The translations under genes were made by a program, and so were the position numbers. 20,466 nt of DNA from Spirochaetia bacterium (lineage in GTDB: Bacteria > Spirochaetota > Spirochaetia > Treponematales > Breznakiellaceae): positions 1-20,466 of the forward strand of contig BNVB01000047.1 in the NCBI GenBank assembly GCA_025997795.1, read 5' to 3'. Under the pieces are notes generated by a model. That model had not been told where the DNA came from. It ran no database searches and saw nothing but the letters and a program-made list of their open reading frames with translations. Each line of letters opens with the position of its first letter. Position 1 is the stretch's first letter. Of this stretch, positions 14,610 through 20,466 are shown piece after piece.

Positions 14610-14614
14610 GGAGG
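14610..14614 (+). promoter_or_regulatory. Ribosome-binding site of apbE (decides an ATA start)
   Basis: GGAGG at 14610-14614 is followed six bases later by ATA (14621-14623) and then AAG CGG. No ATG, GTG or TTG lies within a workable distance in this frame. Confidence 0.6.
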
Positions 14615-14620
14615 ATCATC

Positions 14621-15733
14621 ATAAAGCGGAGTACTATTACCATTACCGTTCTTTTGTTTCTGTCACTGCTTTCGGCCGTAGTATCGGCATTCACCTTTTC
14701 CGGCTGTTCCAGGACCGGTCCTTCAACAGCTGGATCCCGTACCGAATTTGCCCTGGGTACCATTTGCCGCATAGACCTCTTTGAAAGCGGCAGCCCCGGC
14801 CTCTACAACAGGCTTTTTACCCGCTTGGCGGAACTGGACACAATTTTGAGCGCCAACCGGGAAGATTCGGAACTTTCCGGAATAAACCGGAACGCCGGGC
14901 TGTCCCCGGTACCGGTTTCCCCGGAACTGTTTACCGTTCTGGAACGGGCCCGCTATTTTGCAGAGGCTTCCGGCGGCGCCTTCGACCCAACCGTGGGACC
15001 CTTGGTAAAACTGTGGGCTGTCGGTCTTGAAACACCCCCAGGAAGCCCCGCCCGGTCTATCCCGCAAAACAAAGAAATCCTCGCTGCCCTGGCCCTGGTA
15101 CATTGGCAGGATCTGGAACTGGTCCCAAGCGCTTCGGCAAACGGCGGCACCGCCTTTCTTAGGCGGGCGGGAATGGCCCTGGACCTGGGGGCTATCGCCA
15201 AGGGATATGCTGCCGATGAACTGGTTAAAATCCTTCGGGAAACAAACACGCCCAGGGCTATTATAGACCTTGGGGGGAATGTCTATGTCTGGGGAAGCAA
15301 GGCAGACGGTTCCCCCTGGCGTGTCGGTGTCCAGAATCCCCAGGAAGAACGGGGCAATTATGCAGGAATCCTCAAATTAAAGGATACCCGGGGTTCCAAA
15401 TCGGTGGTTACTTCCGGGGTATACGAGCGGTACTTTATTGGCAGCGACGGCAGCCGCTATCACCACATCCTGGATCTAAGCGCCGCCGGACACCCGAATC
15501 AACAAACCCGGCGTGGTTATCCGGTGGAGAACGGTCTTTTGTCGGTAACGATCATCGCCGCTTCTTCCATGGATGCCGACGCCCTTTCCACCGCCTGTTT
15601 TGTCCTGGGTTACGAAAAAGGGCTTGCCCTGGCAGCCGCAAACGGGGCGGAGGTTTTGTTTATTTTTGAGGATACGGTTATTCGGGGCAGCGCCGGGGCC
15701 ATGGCGGTTTTTACCATGAACCCGCCTGAATAA
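14621..15733 (+). CDS. apbE: ApbE-family FAD:protein FMN transferase, lipoprotein
   Basis: ApbE enzymes attach FMN from FAD to Thr/Ser of extracytoplasmic flavoproteins (RnfG, NqrC and similar) or hydrolyse FAD, as in the Treponema pallidum homologue Ftp. Read from ATA 14621, the product has 370 residues and begins with a textbook lipoprotein signal: M-K-R, a hydrophobic core, and lipobox AFTFSGC with Cys29. Catalytic-domain landmarks, in order, are FDPTVGPLVKLW, MALDLGAIAKGYAADEL, AIIDLGGNVYVWG, HHILDLSAAG and SMDADALSTACFVLG, where Asp and Thr bind Mg2+ and FAD phosphates. The frame is open further upstream to 14396. That extension would run through the opposite-strand PilZ gene, and its ATG at 14567 has no SD, so I prefer the SD-linked ATA. 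No recognised target flavoprotein lies in the window. Confident in the enzyme, less so in the start. Confidence 0.92.
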   Translation: MKRSTITITVLLFLSLLSAVVSAFTFSGCSRTGPSTAGSRTEFALGTICRIDLFESGSPGLYNRLFTRLAELDTILSANREDSELSGINRNAGLSPVPVSPELFTVLERARYFAEASGGAFDPTVGPLVKLWAVGLETPPGSPARSIPQNKEILAALALVHWQDLELVPSASANGGTAFLRRAGMALDLGAIAKGYAADELVKILRETNTPRAIIDLGGNVYVWGSKADGSPWRVGVQNPQEERGNYAGILKLKDTRGSKSVVTSGVYERYFIGSDGSRYHHILDLSAAGHPNQQTRRGYPVENGLLSVTIIAASSMDADALSTACFVLGYEKGLALAAANGAEVLFIFEDTVIRGSAGAMAVFTMNPPE

Positions 15734-15750
15734 AGAATGTACGAATAAAG

Positions 15751-15782
15751 TTGACAAATACCACTACTCATGAAAAGATACT
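15751..15782 (+). promoter_or_regulatory. Candidate promoter of the GntP permease gene
   Basis: A perfect TTGACA lies at 15751-15756. The best -10 match is GATACT (15777-15782) at a long 20-base spacing, so the -10 assignment is uncertain. It sits in the 110-base gap after apbE. The leader would be about 55 bases. Confidence 0.35.
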
Positions 15783-15843
15783 TGAAAACTATTAAAAATC
15801 TTGCGGATTTTTTAGTTTAAAAACATCTTTTTAGGAGGCGTAT

Positions 15844-17241
15844 ATGTCAGGATTTGCACTCATCGTTGTTTTTGTCATAGCAATTATCGTGATGATCCTT
15901 GCTATTTCAAAATGGAAACTCCATCCTTTCCTTTCGATTATGGCGGTGTCTCTGGTCTTTGGGCTGGTGGCGGGTATTCCGCTGGTAAATGTTACCGTTG
16001 ACGGAAAGACCACCCAGGGTATTGCCAACGTTATCGGTGCCGGCTTTTCCGGGACCTTTACCAGTATCGGTATTGTAATCATCCTTGGCGCGCTCATCGG
16101 TACGGTACTTGAGGCCACCGGTGCGGCGCTTAAACTGGCGGACATGGTGATCAAAGTGGTTGGGCCCAAACACCCGGTACTGGCGCTCCAGATCATGGGC
16201 TGGGTGGTTTCTATCCCGGTGTTTTGCGATTCCGGTTTTGTTATCCTGGATCCGATCCGCAAGGCCCTGGTCAAGCGTACCAAGGTAAGCGGTGTGGCAA
16301 TGTCGGTGGCCCTTTCTACCGGCCTGTATGCTTCCCATGTGTTTATTCCCCCCACACCGGGTCCCATTGCGGCTGCCAATACCCTGTTTGGCGACAAGGC
16401 CGGAGAGTATTTGCTTCTGGTTATGGGTTTTGGCGTTCTGGTTTCCATCCCCGCTCTTGTGGGATCGTTCCTCTATGCCCGCTATATTGGGAAGAAGGTA
16501 AAATCAAAGGAAGATCTTGAAGTTGACGGTACTGCCAAGACCTATGAGGAAATTGTGGCAAGTTATGGTAAACTTCCTAACGGCGCTATTTCCCTGGCCC
16601 CCATTATTGTCCCCATTATCTTTATGGCCCTGGGTTCCATTGCCGCTATGGCGAAATGGACCGGCTTCGCTTTCCAATTCTTTAGTTTTCTGGGGACTCC
16701 CATTATTGCTTTGGCCGTGGGCGTTATTTTTGCCGTTTGGCAGGCTGCAGTTGCCGGGAAGCTGGGTAAATTCTATGAAATAACCAACGAGACTTTAAAA
16801 ATCGTAGGTCCCATTCTGTTTATCACCGCCGCCGGCGGCGTCCTGGGCCGGGTAATTGCTTCCACCAGCCTCGTCCCATTCATCACCGCCAATGCCAAGT
16901 CTATTGCTACCATTGGGATTTTCTTTCCCTTTATCCTGTCGGCGATTCTTAAAACCGCTCAAGGTTCTTCCACGGTGGCGCTGGTTACCTCTGCTGGTAT
17001 TGTGGCGCCCCTTCTGGGAACCCTGGGCCTTGATTCCCCCGTACGAACCGCCCTTGCGGTAATGGCCATCGCCGCCGGCGCTATGACGGTGTCCCATGCC
17101 AACGATTCTTACTTCTGGGTCGTTACCAACTTTGGCGGAATGACTCCCGAACAGGGCTACAAAACACAGACCACCGCAACCTTAATTGAAGGTCTCTGCG
17201 GTATGGCCGGAGTATTTGTACTGTCACTGATTCTGCACTAA
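15844..17241 (+). CDS. GntP-family permease (gluconate/sugar-acid:H+ symporter)
   Basis: The protein has 465 residues with 12 or more hydrophobic segments. AGGAGG lies five bases before ATG 15844. Family landmarks are SIMAVSLVFGLVAGIPL, the central SIPVFCDSGFVILDPIRKAL, GLYASHVFIPPTPGPIAAA, ILKTAQGSSTVALVTSAGI and MTVSHANDSYFWVVTNFGGM, all characteristic of GntP transporters. These proteins import gluconate, glycerate, idonate or related sugar acids with protons. The usual kinase (gluconate or glycerate) is not adjacent, so substrate is open. It appears monocistronic: TTGACA upstream and an 11-bp-stem terminator immediately downstream. It lies beside the GH13 gene, but the terminator argues against one operon. 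Confidence 0.95.
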   Translation: MSGFALIVVFVIAIIVMILAISKWKLHPFLSIMAVSLVFGLVAGIPLVNVTVDGKTTQGIANVIGAGFSGTFTSIGIVIILGALIGTVLEATGAALKLADMVIKVVGPKHPVLALQIMGWVVSIPVFCDSGFVILDPIRKALVKRTKVSGVAMSVALSTGLYASHVFIPPTPGPIAAANTLFGDKAGEYLLLVMGFGVLVSIPALVGSFLYARYIGKKVKSKEDLEVDGTAKTYEEIVASYGKLPNGAISLAPIIVPIIFMALGSIAAMAKWTGFAFQFFSFLGTPIIALAVGVIFAVWQAAVAGKLGKFYEITNETLKIVGPILFITAAGGVLGRVIASTSLVPFITANAKSIATIGIFFPFILSAILKTAQGSSTVALVTSAGIVAPLLGTLGLDSPVRTALAVMAIAAGAMTVSHANDSYFWVVTNFGGMTPEQGYKTQTTATLIEGLCGMAGVFVLSLILH

Positions 17242-17251
17242 AAAAGCACTA

Positions 17252-17289
17252 AAGAACCCCGCCGCACGTACGCACGCAGCGGGGTTCTT
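17252..17289 (+). terminator. Intrinsic terminator of the GntP gene
   Basis: AAGAACCCCGC (17252-17262) pairs perfectly with GCGGGGTTCTT (17279-17289) across a 16-base loop. The T-rich CCTCTTTT follows. It begins 10 bases after the stop codon. Confidence 0.85.
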
Positions 17290-17311
17290 CCTCTTTTCCC
17301 CGCGTTTTTTC

Positions 17312-17340
17312 TGTACAACCCCGCATTTTCGTACTATACT
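17312..17340 (+). promoter_or_regulatory. Promoter of the GH13 gene
   Basis: TGTACA (17312-17317) and TATACT (17335-17340) are separated by 17 bases. Predicted start is near 17347, leaving a leader of about 27 bases with CCGGAGGA before ATG 17374. Confidence 0.55.
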
Positions 17341-17373
17341 TAAAGCCAACATTTAGCAGCTTCCGGAGGAACT

Positions 17374-20300
17374 ATGAAAAAAATAGCGATACGGCTTACC
17401 AAATTTGAAGAAAATCCTCCGCTTAAATGTTCCCGCGTCCGCAAAGCGGTGATGGAATTCCACATCTGCCGGGAAGTCCGGGAACAGCACGGTATTGAAG
17501 CGGCCCTTTTTTCCCTTACGGGTAATGTGATCCTGACGGATTTACGGCAGGTGCGGGCCCTTACGGCTAAACTGAACGCCGGGGTAGACCCGGTCAAAAA
17601 CCCCGAACGTATCGTTAAAGCCGGGCAGCTTAATGCTATGGGGCTTATTGATGAAATCCTTCATTATATGGCGGCCCTCTACCGGCAGCAGGTTCAGCCC
17701 GATGCCTTTGAACAGGCCGTCGCCCGGCTGGAAGAACGGCTGGGCCCCGGCCGTACCGGGGATTTATTCCAGCGTTTTGGCAGTCAGTTTCCTCCCCAGA
17801 CGGTTTATGCGGGCCAAACCTCTGTGGAAGCCTACCTTAAATCCAGCGAAGGGGGCGAAAGCTGCAAGGCCCTTTCTCTGGAAGAAATGCTGCTCCTGGC
17901 CCTGGCAAACCTTAATCCAGCCTTTAGGCCTTTCCTTTTTATGTTTGACGATAAGGACCTGGCCCGGGAAACGGTATATCCTGCGGCGATTCAGGAACTG
18001 CAGACCTTCTTTGCGGAACTGCCCCCCTTTGGTCCCAACGGCGAAAGCCTTTGGGACCTGCTCCGGTCCCCGGCTCTGGCCTGTCCCGATTCCCTGGCGG
18101 GGCAGCTTGATTTTATGCGCCGCCGCTGGGGGCTTTTACTGGGAAAATACATGGCCCGGCTGCTTATGGGCCTGGACGTTATCAAGGAAGAAGAAAAACC
18201 TTCGTTCTTCGGTCCCGGCCCCAGCGAAGCCTACACCTACGGTTATCTGGAAAACGAATATGAGCGCTTTAGTCCCGATCAGGAATGGATGCCCCGGACA
18301 GTGCTCATGGCAAAAAGCACCCTGGTGTGGCTTTTCCAGCTTTCTCAAAAATACGGCCGGGAGATCACCCGGCTGGACCAGGTTCCCGATGAAGAACTGG
18401 ACGAACTTTCCCGCCGGGGTTTTACCGGGCTTTGGCTTATCGGCCTTTGGGAACGGAGTAACGCTTCTAAGACCATCAAACAGTGGACCGGCAATCCCGA
18501 AGCGGCAGCCAGCGCCTACAGCCTCTACGACTACGACATAGCCGGAGAGCTGGGCGGCTGGGGGGCCCTCTCAAGCCTCCGGGAACGCTGTTTCCGCCGG
18601 GGTATACGGCTGGGTTCCGACATGGTTCCCAACCATACGGGCATAGACAGCCGCTGGATGCTCGAACATCCTGACCGGTTCCTCCAGCTCCCCTATTCGC
18701 CCTTTCCGGGGTACAACTTTAACTGCGGGAACCTTTCCGGCCGGGACGATGTAACCGTGCAGATCGAGGAACATTACTTTACCCGGAGCGATGCGGCGGT
18801 GGTGTTCCGGCGTATAGACAACCGCACCGGAGAAGCCCGGTTCATTTATCATGGTAACGACGGCACCTCCATGCCCTGGAACGATACCGCCCAGATTGAC
18901 TTTCTCAACCCCGAAGCCCGGGAAGCGGTTATCAGAACGATTGTGGGGGTCTGCCAGCAGTTCCCCATCGTCCGCTTTGACGCCGCCATGACCCTGGCAA
19001 AGCGCCACATCCAGCGGCTCTGGTACCCCGAGCCGGGCCGCGGCGGCGACATCGCCAGCCGTTCCGAACACGCCATCACCGCAGAGGAATTCAACCGCCG
19101 CATCCCCAACGAATTCTGGCGGGAAGTGGTAGACCGCTGCGCCGCAGAAGCGCCCCACACCCTGCTTTTGGCAGAAGCCTTTTGGATGATGGAGGGGTAC
19201 TTTGTCCGTACCCTGGGAATGCACCGGGTGTATAACTCGGCCTTTATGAACATGCTCAAAAACGAAGACAATGACAAATACCGGGCAACGATTAAAAACA
19301 CCCTGGAGTTTGATCCGGAAATCCTTAAACGTTTTGTCAACTTTATGAATAACCCCGACGAAGAAACCGCCGCGGCACAGTTTGGCAAAGGAGACAAATA
19401 CTTTGGCATCTGTACCCTTTTGGTAACCATGCCGGGGCTCCCCATGTTCGGTCACGGCCAAATCGAAGGCTTTGAAGAAAAATACGGCATGGAATACCGC
19501 CGGGCCTACAAAGACGAAAAACCCGATCAGTACCTGGTGGACCGCCACGAACGGGAAATCTTTCCCCTTATGAAAAAGCGTTACCTTTTTTCCGGCAGCG
19601 CCGATTTCTGCCTCTACGACTTTTTCTCCAACGATTCGGTAAACGAAAATGTTTTTGCCTATTCAAACCGCCTGGGAAGCGAATATGCCCTGGTCCTCTA
19701 CAACAACAGTTACTACCAGGCTTCCGGGTGGATCAAAACCGGGGCAGTGAATATCCCCCAGAAAGACGGAACCAGCCGCCAGGACAGCCTTTGTTCCGCC
19801 CTGGGCCTGCGGGGCGAAGGCGACCGTTTTGCTATACTCCGCGAACAACGGAGCGGCCTCTGGTTCATCCGCTCTTCCAGGGACATTGCCGAACGGGGCT
19901 TCTTTGCTGCCCTTAACGGCTACGAAGCCCAGGTGTTCCTTGACATCCGCGAAGTAGCGGATGATGAGCGCGGTTCCTGGGCCCGGCTCCACCATGACTT
20001 AAGCGGCCGCGGCGTGCCTGACATCAACGCCGCCAAGATGGATATTATCCTGGGGGAACTCTACTACCGCTACGGCGAAATCTTTAAACCCGGCATCAGT
20101 CCCGAGGTCTTAAAACCCCTGGTGATTACCTTTATCGAAACCGCCCGGAAATTCCTGGACGGCGCCGGAGTATACGCCCCCTGGGTCAGGCCGGAGCGGC
20201 CTGTGGAGGCTGTTGAAAACAAAACCGCCGCAAACGACAAAACCGTAAAACCGGATAAACGTACCGCAAAAAAAACCGGCGCCGGGCAGGCGGAAACGTT

Positions 20301-20466
20301 ATCTCCCGCTCTGCCCGATGCTGCGGGGATTGGAATGGATGCCGCGGGGATTGGAATGGATGCCGCGGGGATTGGAATAGATGCCGCGGGGAGTGGAATG
20401 GATGCCGCGGCAATCTGGGAAGATTTCTGCGCTTACCTTGAGCGGATGATCTCCGTACCAACTGAA
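17374..20466 (+). CDS. Very large GH13 alpha-amylase-family enzyme (3' end outside window)
   Basis: The frame starts at ATG 17374, four bases after GGAGG, and stays open for 1031 codons to the window edge, so the C-terminus is missing. Residues 1-~300 are a soluble, largely helical region I do not recognise. The GH13 barrel follows. Region I is SDMVPNHTG (Asp416, Asn420, His421). Region II is VRFDAAMTLAKRH, with Arg534 and nucleophile Asp536. Region III is LLAEAFWM, with acid/base Glu601. Region IV is FMNNPDEE, with Asp662, but the usual His before that Asp is Pro. A beta-rich domain (~730-870), a helical stretch and a Lys/Ala-rich linker with a seven-residue repeat follow. There is no signal peptide, so it is probably cytoplasmic. 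It should act on alpha-glucans by hydrolysis or transglycosylation, complementing GlgP. Opposite-strand and frame-shifted ORFs within it are shadows. Confidence 0.9.
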   Translation, partial: MKKIAIRLTKFEENPPLKCSRVRKAVMEFHICREVREQHGIEAALFSLTGNVILTDLRQVRALTAKLNAGVDPVKNPERIVKAGQLNAMGLIDEILHYMAALYRQQVQPDAFEQAVARLEERLGPGRTGDLFQRFGSQFPPQTVYAGQTSVEAYLKSSEGGESCKALSLEEMLLLALANLNPAFRPFLFMFDDKDLARETVYPAAIQELQTFFAELPPFGPNGESLWDLLRSPALACPDSLAGQLDFMRRRWGLLLGKYMARLLMGLDVIKEEEKPSFFGPGPSEAYTYGYLENEYERFSPDQEWMPRTVLMAKSTLVWLFQLSQKYGREITRLDQVPDEELDELSRRGFTGLWLIGLWERSNASKTIKQWTGNPEAAASAYSLYDYDIAGELGGWGALSSLRERCFRRGIRLGSDMVPNHTGIDSRWMLEHPDRFLQLPYSPFPGYNFNCGNLSGRDDVTVQIEEHYFTRSDAAVVFRRIDNRTGEARFIYHGNDGTSMPWNDTAQIDFLNPEAREAVIRTIVGVCQQFPIVRFDAAMTLAKRHIQRLWYPEPGRGGDIASRSEHAITAEEFNRRIPNEFWREVVDRCAAEAPHTLLLAEAFWMMEGYFVRTLGMHRVYNSAFMNMLKNEDNDKYRATIKNTLEFDPEILKRFVNFMNNPDEETAAAQFGKGDKYFGICTLLVTMPGLPMFGHGQIEGFEEKYGMEYRRAYKDEKPDQYLVDRHEREIFPLMKKRYLFSGSADFCLYDFFSNDSVNENVFAYSNRLGSEYALVLYNNSYYQASGWIKTGAVNIPQKDGTSRQDSLCSALGLRGEGDRFAILREQRSGLWFIRSSRDIAERGFFAALNGYEAQVFLDIREVADDERGSWARLHHDLSGRGVPDINAAKMDIILGELYYRYGEIFKPGISPEVLKPLVITFIETARKFLDGAGVYAPWVRPERPVEAVENKTAANDKTVKPDKRTAKKTGAGQAETLSPALPDAAGIGMDAAGIGMDAAGIGIDAAGSGMDAAAIWEDFCAYLERMISVPTE
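20317..20409 (+). repeat. 21-bp in-frame minisatellite in the GH13 gene (DAAGIGM repeat)
   Basis: Four full units of a 21-base repeat (first codon GAT; units start at 20317, 20338, 20359 and 20380) are followed by a partial fifth unit at 20401-20409. They encode DAAGIGM, DAAGIGM, DAAGIGI, DAAGSGM and DAA. Units differ at only one or two bases, which suggests recent expansion in a linker. Confidence 0.95.

Noticed and set aside
14396..14620. N-terminal extension of apbE to 14396 or to ATG 14567
   Set aside because: It would run antisense through the start of the PilZ gene, lacks an SD, and spoils an otherwise ideal lipoprotein signal peptide.
17633..18541. 302-codon plus-strand ORF inside the GH13 gene
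   Set aside because: It is a frame-shifted reading of the continuous GH13 frame that starts at 17374. Its Trp/Pro/Arg-rich product has no domain.
18571..19548. 325-codon minus-strand ORF
   Set aside because: It is antisense to the GH13 catalytic core, where all conserved regions lie in the plus-strand frame.

Overview
The window looks like chromosomal DNA from a spirochaete, most likely a Treponema relative such as those of termite guts. Nothing here proves the species. The grounds are a roughly 50% G+C sequence, several lipoproteins with relaxed lipoboxes (L-A-G-C, A-F-G-C, F-S-G-C), a PilZ protein, a Cache-type chemoreceptor, an orphan FliL-like protein, a lipoprotein ApbE, and a phosphorylase with an N-terminal DUF3417-type extension. 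No rRNA, tRNA, CRISPR array, insertion sequence or phage gene was seen. No gene-free stretch exceeds 300 bases.

Layout. Bases 2-1156 hold the 3' part of a membrane protein with a degenerate FHA-like tail, followed by a small antitoxin-like gene with its own promoter (1230-1472). On the minus strand, 1560-7592 holds glgP (glucan phosphorylase), a 12-bp-stem terminator, then two overlapping lipoprotein genes: a DUF3160 protein and an exported Memo-family protein. The plus strand resumes at 7737 with a compact cassette: small membrane protein, ECF sigma factor, zinc-type anti-sigma factor. Next come a BrnT-like toxin/antitoxin pair (9158-9675), a minus-strand cupin (9701-10048), an FliL-like protein plus an SLC13/ArsB-type permease (10096-11887), and a chemoreceptor (11959-13782). 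The chemoreceptor converges on a minus-strand PilZ protein. The final section is on the plus strand: lipoprotein ApbE, a GntP-family permease with a strong terminator, and a very large GH13 glycosidase that is cut by the window end. Its reading frame, 17374-20466, stays open to the edge.

Functional themes. Storage or imported alpha-glucan metabolism appears twice (GlgP and the GH13 enzyme), with a sugar-acid permease next to the GH13 gene. Signal transduction is represented by the chemoreceptor, the PilZ protein, the ECF sigma/anti-sigma cassette and the FHA-like protein. Envelope biology is represented by the DUF3160/Memo pair and ApbE.

Most notable points: (i) the DUF3160-Memo lipoprotein pair, an exported Memo protein with no AMMECR1 or radical-SAM partner in the window; (ii) apbE seems to start at ATA behind a well-placed GGAGG; (iii) several genes without a Shine-Dalgarno sequence have a -10 box ending 6-9 bases before the start codon, which suggests leaderless mRNAs beside strongly SD-led genes; (iv) the GH13 enzyme has an uncharacterised ~300-residue N-terminus, a His-to-Pro change in conserved region IV, and a 21-bp in-frame minisatellite.
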